From NCBI RefSeq assembly GCF_907164555.1, contig NZ_CAJQZC010000012.1, positions 62,001 through 126,000 on the forward strand: a stretch of DNA of 64,000 nucleotides, written 5' to 3'. Of this stretch, positions 41,965 through 50,961 are shown in pieces; the stretch's first letter is position 1, and every line of letters starts with the position of its first letter. This DNA is from Paraburkholderia saeva (GTDB lineage Bacteria; Pseudomonadota; Gammaproteobacteria; Burkholderiales; Burkholderiaceae). Both the position numbers and the translations under genes were made by a program. The notes below the pieces were generated by a model that did not search any database, was not told where the DNA came from, and saw only the letters and a list, made by a program, of their open reading frames with translations.

Positions 41965-43488
41965 ATGCAAGTAGCAGACGAAACAGTAAAAGACACCGTA
42001 ACCGGGGTTGAACACGGCGCCATTGAAGGCCATTCGATTGACTTTATTCCGGATAACGAACGAACAGACAGGTTGTCCAGGCAAGGACCCTTCTGGTTTC
42101 TGGGTAATTTCACTTTCTTTACCATGACCATTGGCTTTGTGGGTCCCAGCATTGGACTGAGCGCGCTGTGGACCACGATTGCCGGCACGCTGGGCATCAT
42201 GTTCGGTACCCTGTTCATGGCCTTTCATGGATCGCAAGGTCCTCATCTGGGTTTGCCGCAGATGATTCAGTCGAGAGCGCAGTTCGGCTATCGCGGGGTC
42301 ATCGTCGTTCTGCTGGCAACGCTATTCGTGTTTGCGGGATTCAACATCGTCAACCTCGTGCTGATGATGCAGGGCCTCAAAGCACTGTTCAACTGGGACC
42401 CCGTCAAGGTGGCGCTGGCGGTGACCTTGCCGGCTTCCATTCTGGCGATTCTCGGCCACGACTGGATGCACCGGAGTTTCAAATGGGCGCTGTATCTGTC
42501 GCTGCCTCTTTACGGACTCGTCACGGTGGCTGTGCTGATGCATTGGGTGCATGACGTGCCGCTTGCCGCGGTGGCCCCGGGCGCGACGCCGACGCCACCG
42601 TTGGGCTTCGGCTGGATAGCTTTCATTGCGCAATTCGCGGCCGCCGCCAGCTACAACATCGCCTACGCACCCTATGTATCCGACTACTCGCGTTACCTGC
42701 CGAAAAATACGCCAGCCGGCAAACTGATTGCGGCGGTGTTCCTCGGCGCATCGCTGTCAGGCGCGTGGATGATCGCGATTGGCGGCTGGCTCGCGGACCA
42801 TCTGCATGCGACCGATGTACTGGTCGCGCTGAATCAGGTGGGCAGCGACCTCGCACCGGGGATGGGAAGCGTTGTGGTCGGCGTCACGATTCTGGCTTTT
42901 CTGCCGGTCATCGCGATGAACATCTATAGCGCAAAACTGACGACTATCACGGCAGTCGATTCGTTCCGCAAAGTCAAGACGACTCCCCGGACCCGCATTC
43001 TGGCGATTCTCTTTGTGGTGGTCCTTCAGCTCGGCGTGGCCCTCAGCATTTATACGTCGGGTAAGGGACTTTCCGTCCTGAACATTTACCTGGTGGTGAT
43101 GCTGTATTTTCTGGTGCCCTGGACCGCGGTCAATCTGACGGACTACTTTTTCGTTCGCAAGGGTCGCTATGCCATTCCGCACTTCTTCCTGCCTGACAAC
43201 AACCTCTACGGAAAGTGGGGCGCGCGCGGTCTGATTGCGTACGTGATCGGTTTCGTTTCGATGATTCCGTTCTTCTGCGTGCTCGACGGCACCAACGAGG
43301 TGTATATCGGGCCGCTTTCCCGTGCGATGGGCGGCGTCGATCTGGCGTGGCTGGTCGGTTTGTTCGTCTCGGGCCTGGCTTACTACGCATTGTCGCGCTC
43401 ACTCGATCTGAAGCACGAAGCGTCCGTCATTGCTTCCATCGAGAAGACCTCACCGCAATACACCACCGGCGACAAAGGTCGCTACTGA
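41965..43488 (+). CDS. NCS1-family permease
   Basis: 507 aa, about twelve membrane helices. It has the NCS1 pattern: 'SRQGPFWFLGNFTFFTMTIGFVGPSIGLS', 'MAFHGSQGPHLGLPQMIQSRAQFG' and 'YNIAYAPYVSDYSRYLPKNTP'. The family imports cytosine, uracil, allantoin, hydantoins and vitamins such as thiamine or pyridoxine, with a cation. It sits between an aldehyde dehydrogenase and a GMC oxidoreductase, so the substrate is probably a small alcohol-bearing heterocycle. That is inference. Confidence 0.85.
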   Translation: MQVADETVKDTVTGVEHGAIEGHSIDFIPDNERTDRLSRQGPFWFLGNFTFFTMTIGFVGPSIGLSALWTTIAGTLGIMFGTLFMAFHGSQGPHLGLPQMIQSRAQFGYRGVIVVLLATLFVFAGFNIVNLVLMMQGLKALFNWDPVKVALAVTLPASILAILGHDWMHRSFKWALYLSLPLYGLVTVAVLMHWVHDVPLAAVAPGATPTPPLGFGWIAFIAQFAAAASYNIAYAPYVSDYSRYLPKNTPAGKLIAAVFLGASLSGAWMIAIGGWLADHLHATDVLVALNQVGSDLAPGMGSVVVGVTILAFLPVIAMNIYSAKLTTITAVDSFRKVKTTPRTRILAILFVVVLQLGVALSIYTSGKGLSVLNIYLVVMLYFLVPWTAVNLTDYFFVRKGRYAIPHFFLPDNNLYGKWGARGLIAYVIGFVSMIPFFCVLDGTNEVYIGPLSRAMGGVDLAWLVGLFVSGLAYYALSRSLDLKHEASVIASIEKTSPQYTTGDKGRY

Positions 43489-43531
43489 ACCACAGACGAC
43501 CCCGTCAAGATCTACGAAGCAGGCAAATATC

Positions 43532-45223
43532 ATGGCTACCGAGCAATTCGATTACATCATAGTGGGCGCTGGATCGGCCGGGTGTGTACTGGCCAACCGG
43601 CTTACCGAGGACCCGGCGGTCCGCGTTCTGGTGCTGGAATTCGGCGGCAGCGATCGCAGCGTCATCATTCAGATGCCGAGCGCGTTTTCAATGCCCATGA
43701 ATACGTCGAAGTACAACTGGCGCTATCAGACGGCTCCCGAAGCGCATCTGAATGGCCGCCAGTTGCATTGCCCGCGCGGCAAGGTGCTGGGTGGATCGTC
43801 CTCGATCAACGGTCTTGTCTATATTCGCGGCCACGCGTGCGACTTCGATGAATGGGAGGAGCTGGGCGCTCGCGGCTGGGGCTATCGCAACTGCCTGCCG
43901 TATTTCCGGCGCGCGGAAAGTTACAAGTTTGGCGGCGATGCATATCGGGGCGCAGAAGGTCCGCTGAGCACCAACAACGGCAACAACATGGCAAATCCGC
44001 TGTACGGCGCCTGGATCGAGGCGGGGGCGGAGGCCGGATACATCAAGACGGAAGACTGCAACGGTCATATGCAGGAAGGCTTTGGCGCAATGCATATGAC
44101 GGTCAAGGATGGCGTGCGCTGGTCCACCGCCAACGCCTACTTGCGCCCGGCGATGAAGCGGCCCAATCTGACTGTGGTGACGAATGCGATGACGCGCCGC
44201 GTGATTCTCGAAGGTAAGCGCGCCGTTGGAGTCGAGTACGATCAGGGCGGAAGCACGCACGTCGCGCGATGCCGCGCCGAAGTATTGATCGCCTCCGGCC
44301 CGATTGGTTCGCCTCATCTGCTGCAACGCTCCGGAATCGGGCCCGGCGAGGTACTCCGCAAGGCGGGGATCGAGGTCAGGCATCATTTACCCGGCGTGGG
44401 CGAGAACCTGCAGGATCATGCGGAAATCTATATTCAGTACGCCTGCAAGGAGCCCGTTACACTCAATGCGAAAATGGACCCGTTCAGCAAGTTCATGATC
44501 GGGCTGCGATGGCTGTTGTTCAAGGATGGTCTGGGGGCCAGCAACCATTTTGAGGCCGGTGGATTCATCCGCTCCGAAGCGGGGTTGCGCTGGCCTGACA
44601 TTCAATTCCATTTCCTGCCCGCCGCCATGCGCTACGACGGCGACAAGCCGTTCAAGGGACACGGTTTCATGGTACTGACCGGACCGAACAAACCGAAGAG
44701 CCGCGGTTACGTGCGGTCGGTATCGGCCGATCCTTATACGCATCCGGAAATCCGCTTCAACTATCTGGACCGGGAAGAGGACCGCGAGGGCTTCCGACGC
44801 TGCGTGCGGTTGACGAGAGAAATCATCGGTCAGCCTGCAATGGACCGCTTTCGCGATGCCGAACTCGCTCCCGGGGCGCACGTGCAAACGGACGAGCAAA
44901 TCGACGCATTTGTCCGGGCAAACCTGGAAAGCACCATGCATCCGTGTGGTTCGTGCCGCATGGGGGAAGATGACATGGCGGTGGTCGATTCCGCGTTGCG
45001 GGTGCGTGGCATGGAGGGTTTGCGAGTGATCGACTCGTCCGTATTCCCGACCGAACCCAATGGCAATCTGAACGCGCCGACGATCATGCTCGCAGAACGT
45101 GCGTCCGACCTGCTCCGCGCGGTTCCCATGCTGCCCGCGTCAGACGCGGATGTGGGTCTGGCCGAAGGGTGGGAGACGCGGCAACGTACGCATACGCCGA
45201 AGCGAAAGCTGTCTGTCGAGTAG
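43532..45223 (+). CDS. GMC-family FAD oxidoreductase, choline dehydrogenase-like
   Basis: 563 aa from the ATG at 43532. FAD motif 'YIIVGAGSAGCVLANRLTED', GMC signatures 'CPRGKVLGGSSSINGLVYIRGH' and 'SGPIGSPHLLQRSGIGP', and the C-terminal active-site region 'MHPCGSCRMGEDDMAVVD' and 'PTEPNGNLNAPTIMLAERASD'. It oxidises a primary or secondary alcohol to an aldehyde or ketone. It resembles BetA, but neither betI nor a choline transporter is nearby, so choline is not assured; pyridoxine 4-oxidase-like activity is an alternative given the NCS1 permease. Confidence 0.87.
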   Translation: MATEQFDYIIVGAGSAGCVLANRLTEDPAVRVLVLEFGGSDRSVIIQMPSAFSMPMNTSKYNWRYQTAPEAHLNGRQLHCPRGKVLGGSSSINGLVYIRGHACDFDEWEELGARGWGYRNCLPYFRRAESYKFGGDAYRGAEGPLSTNNGNNMANPLYGAWIEAGAEAGYIKTEDCNGHMQEGFGAMHMTVKDGVRWSTANAYLRPAMKRPNLTVVTNAMTRRVILEGKRAVGVEYDQGGSTHVARCRAEVLIASGPIGSPHLLQRSGIGPGEVLRKAGIEVRHHLPGVGENLQDHAEIYIQYACKEPVTLNAKMDPFSKFMIGLRWLLFKDGLGASNHFEAGGFIRSEAGLRWPDIQFHFLPAAMRYDGDKPFKGHGFMVLTGPNKPKSRGYVRSVSADPYTHPEIRFNYLDREEDREGFRRCVRLTREIIGQPAMDRFRDAELAPGAHVQTDEQIDAFVRANLESTMHPCGSCRMGEDDMAVVDSALRVRGMEGLRVIDSSVFPTEPNGNLNAPTIMLAERASDLLRAVPMLPASDADVGLAEGWETRQRTHTPKRKLSVE

Positions 45224-45496
45224 ATTGATTGTCGGCGCTGGGAGCGGAGGGGGCTTTCCCCGCGCCGGGTCGGGTAGATGCCAGCCCGTTGTGACCGACG
45301 CGCGTCAGGCGCTACGCGCCCGGCGCGCCGTCGCATGTAAGACGGACTTCGGTCATTCGTATTGCTTCGCGGAAACGACGGCCCCGGGTCGACACGGGAC
45401 GCACGTGATCGCCGCAACCTGAGGTTGCAGTGATATCAGTTAAGATCACGCGGTCTGCGGCGCGTAGTGTGCGCGCCGGTTGCTGCAAGGAAGCTC

Positions 45497-46327
45497 ATGG
45501 TCGTAGCACCGCTCACCCTCACGTGTCTTGCGCTCGCGACGCTCTTCGTCGCTGCTTTGCCCATCCTGCTGTATCGCCGTTACCGCACGCCGCTTGCGCT
45601 CGACCGCCGTGACGCGATCGCGGGCATCGCCGCATTCGCATTCTTCGCGATGGTGGTCGAGCGCGCGCTGAACGCATTCGTGCTGCAGCAGAACGAGGCC
45701 ACGGCGACGCTGCTGGCGAACCCGGTGTCGTTCGTGATCTACGGCGCGTTCGCTGCCGGCATCTGCGAGGAAACCGGGCGCTTCATCGCGATGCGTCTCC
45801 TGCTCAAACGTGCGTTGAAGAACGGCTCGCCATCCGCCCGCACGAATGGCACCGCGCTCTCGTACGGGATCGGTCACGGCGGCGCTGAAGCGTGGCTCGT
45901 CGGCGTGCTGGTGCAGATTCAGTGGATCGTGTTCGCCATCTTCGAAAACCGCGGCGAACTCGCTCTGCATCTGTCGAACGTGCCGGCCGAATCGATGATG
46001 CGCATCCATCTGGTTCTCGCGGGCCTGTCGCCCGCGACGGCCGGCATTTTCGCGGTCGAACGCGTGGCGGCGCTCGTGTTCCAGATTGCGTTGTCGGTAC
46101 TGATGTGGCGCGGCGTGCGGGCAGGGTGGAAGTGGATTCTGCCGCTCGCGATCGTCGCGCACGCGGCGGTCGATCTGCCGGCGGCGCTGTTCCAGGCGCG
46201 TCTGTTGCCGCTCGTTGCGGTCGATGGCATCTACGTGGTCGTGGCGCTCGGCGTGGCGGCCATGCTGGTCAAGCTGTTCCGTCGCCCGTCGCGCCCTGTT
46301 CAATCAACTGAAACCTCCAGCCAATAA
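45497..46327 (+). CDS. YhfC family intramembrane protease-like protein
   Basis: 276 aa from the ATG at 45497 (AAGGA 6 nt upstream). About seven membrane helices with the family's conserved residues: 'GICEETGRFIAMRL', 'YGIGHGGAEAW' and 'AHAAVDLPAAL'. The Glu/His set is like that of CPBP-type membrane metalloproteases. The target is unknown. The next gene starts 2 nt after its stop, so the two are co-expressed. Confidence 0.82.
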   Translation: MVVAPLTLTCLALATLFVAALPILLYRRYRTPLALDRRDAIAGIAAFAFFAMVVERALNAFVLQQNEATATLLANPVSFVIYGAFAAGICEETGRFIAMRLLLKRALKNGSPSARTNGTALSYGIGHGGAEAWLVGVLVQIQWIVFAIFENRGELALHLSNVPAESMMRIHLVLAGLSPATAGIFAVERVAALVFQIALSVLMWRGVRAGWKWILPLAIVAHAAVDLPAALFQARLLPLVAVDGIYVVVALGVAAMLVKLFRRPSRPVQSTETSSQ

Positions 46328-46329
46328 CG

Positions 46330-46701
46330 ATGACGATGGAAGCGAGGCAATACGACTGCGCGAGCCCCGATTTCGAGCAACTGGCGCGTGTCATCAGCGA
46401 CCTGTTCCCCGAGCAGACCCAGTTCGTCGAGCGTCCCGCCGACGACGGCACGCCGGTCCTGACTGTTCTCTGGGTCGCGATGCGCTTCGGTTCGACGGCG
46501 CGGCGCATCACAATGAGCGTCGTGATCACGCCGGCCGCACTCGCGCGCTTTCGGGCGACGCCGGCGCGCCTGCGCGACCGCAGCTTCGCGGTGTTGCGAG
46601 CGTATGTGGAAGCGACGCTCGGCTCGCTCGAGGAAATGTACGCGAACGGCGAGGCCGTGCCGCGTGAGGTCACCGTCGATCTCGGCGACGAGTTCGCGTA
46701 G
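46330..46701 (+). CDS. small conserved hypothetical protein (DUF3022-like)
   Basis: 123-aa soluble protein with no motif I can assign with certainty. The sequence 'FEQLARVISDLFPEQTQFVERPADDGTPVLTVLWVAMRFGSTARRITMSVVITPAALARF' resembles the Burkholderia DUF3022 family as I remember it. It is tightly linked to the YhfC-type gene (2-nt gap). It may be a small adaptor or hydroxylation-independent regulator; no function can be given. Confidence 0.65.
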   Translation: MTMEARQYDCASPDFEQLARVISDLFPEQTQFVERPADDGTPVLTVLWVAMRFGSTARRITMSVVITPAALARFRATPARLRDRSFAVLRAYVEATLGSLEEMYANGEAVPREVTVDLGDEFA

Positions 46702-46739
46702 TCCGGCTGCGTTGCCGGGCGCGAGCGTTGCCGCCAGGT

Positions 46740-47177
46740 TCAATCCGCCCGGCGGTACACCTTCGCGAAGCGGGCGGCCTGAACGACGCCGTAGTCGCCC
46801 GGCGCATATTGCATGATCCAGTCGCCAGCGGTGCCGTGCAGCACGTCGCCGCCCGCCGCCGAGCGTGCCATCGAGAACGGCGCATCCATCTGTTTCGCCA
46901 GCACGACGGCTGGCCGGTTCCGATACGGTCCGGCTTGGCCGTGCGCATGCGCCGCGTCGGCGGGCAGGTACTTCGCATCGAAGCGCTCCCGCGAGACCAC
47001 CCAGCGGTCGCCCGTCGAACCGGTAATGAGCGCATCGCCCCGGGTGTAGCGGTTCGGGCCTTCGAGGCTCATCAACTCGCCGTCGCCCGGCGCAAATTCG
47101 ACGCTGACGGTCTCGTCCTTGACGTAGCGTTGCGCAGCCGGATCGGTGCGCAGGTCGATATTCTTCAGTTCGATCAT
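46740..47177 (-). CDS. PGDYG-motif protein
   Basis: 145 aa. It ends with the family motif 'MQYAPGDYGVVQAARFAKVYRR', which names the PGDYG domain (small proteins of unknown function in Burkholderiales and others). It also has an internal repeat of the idea ('YTRGDALITGSTGDRWVVSRERFDAKY'), so the fold may be duplicated. It is cytosolic and convergent with the gene at 46330, with 38 nt between their stops. Confidence 0.78.
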   Translation of the reverse strand: MIELKNIDLRTDPAAQRYVKDETVSVEFAPGDGELMSLEGPNRYTRGDALITGSTGDRWVVSRERFDAKYLPADAAHAHGQAGPYRNRPAVVLAKQMDAPFSMARSAAGGDVLHGTAGDWIMQYAPGDYGVVQAARFAKVYRRAD

Positions 47178-47345
47178 GAATTCGGGTGGTAGTGCGTGAG
47201 TTCAGGCAGGTCGGGACGCGCGGGTTGCGCGACATGCTCACGCGGCGCGCCAGGCGGGCTCCAGGGTCGCAAGGGTAGCGCGAAAACTGCCCGCGTGCAC
47301 CCTGCGGCTTCGGGCATGCCGCGTTTATCGCACGCCAGAAACAAC

Positions 47346-47372
47346 AACGCCCGCGATAAAACCGCGGGCGTT
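47346..47372 (-). terminator. intrinsic terminator of the Spy-like gene
   Basis: Perfect 10-bp stem AACGCCCGCG / CGCGGGCGTT with a 7-nt loop, followed on the minus strand by GTTGTTTCT. It is 49 nt past the stop. Confidence 0.75.
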
Positions 47373-47421
47373 ACTGATGCTTTCGAGGCCAGTCTGACGG
47401 CGAACCGCCAGACCCGGAACC

Positions 47422-47916
47422 TTACGGCTTGACGGTTTCGTCTGCCGGGGCGGCCTTCTTCTTGCCCTTGCCGCCGTGATGTCCCTCAGCGCGCGACGGA
47501 TGACGGAACGTCGTGTCAGCCAGCTTCTTCTGGTCCGGCGAAAGGCTCGTGTAAAGCGGCTCGAACGCGTCGAGCAGCTTCTTCGTGCCGTCCGCGTGCG
47601 CGGTGGCGATTGCCGAATACTGCTTCATGTCGTCGAGTGCGGAGCGGTCCGGATTCGCCATGCGTTGCTCATAGAGGCCAGACATCGTTTCGCCGTTGGT
47701 ACGCATGACGTCGGCGAATGTCTTCCACTGCGGTTCCTGCTGCGGCGTGATTTTCAGCTGCGTGTGCAGATACGTGATGCGCTGCTCCACACGCTGTTCA
47801 TAACGCGCCGCGCCCGAGGCCGGCGCCGGCGCAGCGGCGGATGCCGGTGCCGCGGTTTGCGCAAATGCGCCGCTCATCGCCAGCGTGGAGGCGAGAATAA
47901 CGAGAGTTTTTTTCAT
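47422..47916 (-). CDS. Spy/CpxP-like periplasmic LTXXQ protein
   Basis: 164 aa from the ATG at 47916 (AGGAG upstream). Signal peptide 'MKKTLVILASTLAMSGAFAQ', an Ala/Pro-rich linker, then two copies of the LTxxQ idea: 'LKITPQQEPQWKTFADVM' and 'LSPDQKKLADTTF'. The C-terminus is Lys/His-rich. The family binds unfolded proteins in the periplasm under envelope stress. It is monocistronic. Confidence 0.82.
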   Translation of the reverse strand: MKKTLVILASTLAMSGAFAQTAAPASAAAPAPASGAARYEQRVEQRITYLHTQLKITPQQEPQWKTFADVMRTNGETMSGLYEQRMANPDRSALDDMKQYSAIATAHADGTKKLLDAFEPLYTSLSPDQKKLADTTFRHPSRAEGHHGGKGKKKAAPADETVKP

Positions 47917-48094
47917 CGAGACTCCTGATGTCTGTTCGTGTCGGGCGGAAGCGCTGTGTGTCGAAGGGTTGACCTGCCGCCAGCTTCGCAGGTTCATGCG
48001 CGCTTCACCGTGGGCGCTATTAGTATCACGATATCCGTGACATCAGGCCGCTTTGCCACAACTCCTTACAACCGAAACGAACAGGAAATAGCAG

Positions 48095-48979
48095 GTGGAC
48101 AAATTCGTCAGCATGGAGATCTTCGTGGCGGTCGTCGAGGCGGGGAGCCTGACGGCCGCGGCTGAGCGCTTCGACATTTCGTCGGCGATGGTCGGCAAGC
48201 ACATCCGTGCGCTGGAAACGCGGCTCGCCACGCGGCTCCTCACGCGCACCACGCGCCGCCAGAGCCTGACCGAGATCGGCCGTCAATACTACGAACAGTG
48301 CCGGCGGATTCTCGCGGAAGTGCGGGCGGCGGAATCGCTCGCCGAGGCAATGGTGGCCACACCGCGCGGCGTGCTGAAGGTCACTGCGCCGCTGACCTAC
48401 GGCGTCGAAGTGTTCTCGCCCGCGATGACCGACTATCTCGGCGCGTGGCCCGAAGTCAGTCTCGAACTCGATCTGTCGAACCGGATTGTCGATCTCGTCG
48501 ACGAGGGTTTCGATGCGGCGATCCGCATCGGCGAACTGCCGGATTCGGGTTTTGTCGCGCGGCCGCTCAAGCCTTACCGGATGCGGGCGTGCGCTTCGCC
48601 GGACTATCTCGCACGCATGGGCACGCCGCGCACGCCGGCCGATCTCGAACGCCATGAATGCCTCGGTTTTCTGCACTGGGGGCGGGAAGGGCAATGGCGG
48701 CTCGACGGCGAAACCGCGTGCGCGAACTCACTGCGCGCAGGACGCTTTCGCGCGAACAACGGCCAGGCGCTGAAGGTCGCGGCGTTGCGCGGCTTTGGTC
48801 TCGTGATGCAACCCGAGGCGCTGCTCGCAAGAGAGATCGATAGCGGACAGCTCGTGCCGGTACTCGACGACTATCTGCCCGACGGCGCGCCCGTGCATCT
48901 GATTTACGCACGCGACCAGCGCGCCACGCCGAAGCTGACGACGTTCATCGACTTCGTCGTCGAGCGGTTCGGGGCGTGA
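48095..48979 (+). CDS. LysR-type regulator
   Basis: 294 aa with a GTG start behind AGGAAA. HTH 'GSLTAAAERFDISSAMVGKHIRALETRLA' and a co-inducer domain of the CrgA/DmlR group ('GFDAAIRIGELPDSGFVARPL'). No clear target lies next to it; the divergent Spy-like gene is a possibility. Confidence 0.85.
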   Translation: MDKFVSMEIFVAVVEAGSLTAAAERFDISSAMVGKHIRALETRLATRLLTRTTRRQSLTEIGRQYYEQCRRILAEVRAAESLAEAMVATPRGVLKVTAPLTYGVEVFSPAMTDYLGAWPEVSLELDLSNRIVDLVDEGFDAAIRIGELPDSGFVARPLKPYRMRACASPDYLARMGTPRTPADLERHECLGFLHWGREGQWRLDGETACANSLRAGRFRANNGQALKVAALRGFGLVMQPEALLAREIDSGQLVPVLDDYLPDGAPVHLIYARDQRATPKLTTFIDFVVERFGA

Positions 48980-49099
48980 GTTCGACGTGCGTCTGGCGTG
49001 AACACCGTGCATGACATTGCACGACGGCAGGCGATAATCCACGCATGGCGTCGTGCCTGCCGGCACCGACGCATTCCTTCAACGTGACCGCCCCCATCG

Positions 49100-49564
49100 A
49101 TGAGACCACCGCGCCTCGACCAGCTCGACGACCTTGACCGAAACCTCGTCGCCCTTTTGCAGGAGAACGCCCGCGAAAGCGTGGCGAATCTCGCGCGCCA
49201 GCTCGGCGTCGCGCGTACGACCGTGATCGCGCGGATCGCGCGGCTCGAAAAAACGAACGTGATCGCAGGCTACAGCGTGAGACTCGGGCAGGACGTGCTC
49301 GATGCAAGCATCTACGCTTACGTCGGCATCATCATCGCGCCGAGGTACGGGCAGGACGTGCAGAAGCGGCTCGGACGCATGCCCGAAGTCCAGCTGCTGT
49401 GCGCGGTGAGCGGCGAATTCGATTACGTCGCGTGGCTGCGGGCCGATTCGCCCGACCGGCTCAACGATCTGCTTGACCAGATCGGCGGCCTCGAAGGCGT
49501 CGAGCGCACCACGACGTCGATCATCCTCGCGCGCAAGATCGATCGCGGCATGGGGGGCAGCTAA
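49100..49564 (+). CDS. Lrp/AsnC-family regulator
   Basis: 154 aa. N-terminal HTH 'LDRNLVALLQENARESVANLARQLGVARTTVIARIARLE' and a C-terminal RAM domain ('AYVGIIIAPRYGQDVQKRLGRMPEVQLLCAVSGEFDYVAWL'). It precedes a saccharopine-dehydrogenase-like gene by 248 nt, and the palindrome in between is its likely operator. The ligand is probably an amino acid such as lysine. Confidence 0.87.
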   Translation: MRPPRLDQLDDLDRNLVALLQENARESVANLARQLGVARTTVIARIARLEKTNVIAGYSVRLGQDVLDASIYAYVGIIIAPRYGQDVQKRLGRMPEVQLLCAVSGEFDYVAWLRADSPDRLNDLLDQIGGLEGVERTTTSIILARKIDRGMGGS

Positions 49565-49634
49565 CGCTGCGTGCCGGCCGTCTCCAGGTGGTTTTTACAC
49601 CGTTTTAACGTGTTTTCGTCGAATCGAATTATTT

Positions 49635-49653
49635 TTTCGTCATTTAGACGAAA
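49635..49653. promoter_or_regulatory. Lrp-type operator candidate
   Basis: TTTCGTC-ATTTA-GACGAAA, a perfect 7-bp inverted repeat with a 5-nt AT spacer, in AT-rich DNA 160 bp before the dehydrogenase start. A partial copy, TTTCGTCGAATCGAA, lies about 20 bp upstream. The layout fits Lrp/AsnC binding. Confidence 0.65.
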
Positions 49654-49812
49654 CCGTCCGTCATAACGCAGCATTTTGCATCTGTTTTTCGTACTGGCCT
49701 CTCCATAAACTGTGTCGCAACGGTTCGGCGCATGGCGTGCTGCTTCAGTTGCAGCGCCCCTTTGCAGCCTTCGGCCGAAAGCGGAATTCACACACAGAAC
49801 AAGGAGAAGCGC

Positions 49813-50913
49813 ATGAAAGTTGCCATCGTTGGCGCAGGGCTTATCGGTCACACCATTGCTCACATGCTGCGTGAAACCGGCGACTACGAAGTCGTCGCGT
49901 TCGATCGCGAGCAGCAGGCGCTCGACAAGCTCGCCGAGCAGGGCATCCCGACCCGCCGCGTCGATTCCGGCGATGCCGCCGCACTGCGCGCCGCCGTGCA
50001 GGGCTTCGATGCGCTCGTCAACGCGCTGCCGTACTACCTCGCCGTGAACGTCGCGGCTGCGGCGAAGGGGGCGGGCGTCCATTATTTCGACCTGACCGAA
50101 GACGTGCGCGCCACGCACGCGATCCGCGCGATCGCCGACGACTCCGATCACGCGTTCATGCCGCAATGCGGCCTCGCGCCGGGCTTCATCGGCATCGCGG
50201 CGCACGAACTGGCCAACCGCTTCACGGAAATCCGCGACGTCAAGATGCGCGTCGGCGCGCTGCCCGAGTTCCCGACCAACGCGCTCAAGTACAACCTGAC
50301 GTGGAGCGTCGACGGCCTGATCAACGAGTATTGCCAGCCGTGCGAGGCGATCCGCGACAGCCGCACGCAATGGGTCCAGCCGCTCGAAGGTCTCGAGCAT
50401 TTCTCGCTCGACGGCACCGAATACGAAGCGTTCAACACATCGGGCGGCCTCGGCACGCTGTGCGAAACGCTGTCGGGCCGCGTCGAAACGCTCGACTACA
50501 AGTCGGTGCGTTATCCGGGCCACCGCGACCTGATGCAGTTCCTGCTCGAAGATCTGCGCCTCGCAACCGACCGCGACACGCTCAAGACGATCATGCGCCG
50601 TTCGGTGCCGGCAACGGCGCAGGACGTCGTGCTGATCTTCATCACCGTAACGGGCACGCGCGACGGCCAGCTGGTGCAGGAGGTCTTCACGCGCAAGATC
50701 TTCGCGAAGACCGTATGCGGCGTGCCGATGAGCGCGATCGAGATCACGACTGCGGGTGCGATGTGCGCGGTGCTCGATCTGTTCCGCGAGCAGAAGCTGC
50801 CGCAAAAGGGCTTTATCCGCCAGGAGCAGGTGTCGCTGCGCGACTTTCTCGGCAACCGGTTCGGGCAACTCTACGAAGGTCAGGCGCTGCACGAATCGAC
50901 GGCGACCGTGTAG
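49813..50913 (+). CDS. saccharopine dehydrogenase-family protein (lysine 6-dehydrogenase-like)
   Basis: 366 aa from the ATG at 49813 (AAGGAG upstream). Rossmann motif 'MKVAIVGAGLIGHTIAHML', then 'ALVNALPYYLAVNVAAAAKGAGVHYFDLTED' and 'QCGLAPGFIGIAAHELA', typical of the saccharopine dehydrogenase fold and of lysine 6-dehydrogenases. It probably oxidises lysine or a related omega-amino acid in the cytosol. The adjoining Lrp-type regulator supports an amino-acid catabolic role. Confidence 0.82.
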   Translation: MKVAIVGAGLIGHTIAHMLRETGDYEVVAFDREQQALDKLAEQGIPTRRVDSGDAAALRAAVQGFDALVNALPYYLAVNVAAAAKGAGVHYFDLTEDVRATHAIRAIADDSDHAFMPQCGLAPGFIGIAAHELANRFTEIRDVKMRVGALPEFPTNALKYNLTWSVDGLINEYCQPCEAIRDSRTQWVQPLEGLEHFSLDGTEYEAFNTSGGLGTLCETLSGRVETLDYKSVRYPGHRDLMQFLLEDLRLATDRDTLKTIMRRSVPATAQDVVLIFITVTGTRDGQLVQEVFTRKIFAKTVCGVPMSAIEITTAGAMCAVLDLFREQKLPQKGFIRQEQVSLRDFLGNRFGQLYEGQALHESTATV

Positions 50914-50961
50914 GCGGTTCAGGCGGTTCACGCCATGCCGCGTGCCGGCCGCTGACGCAGT

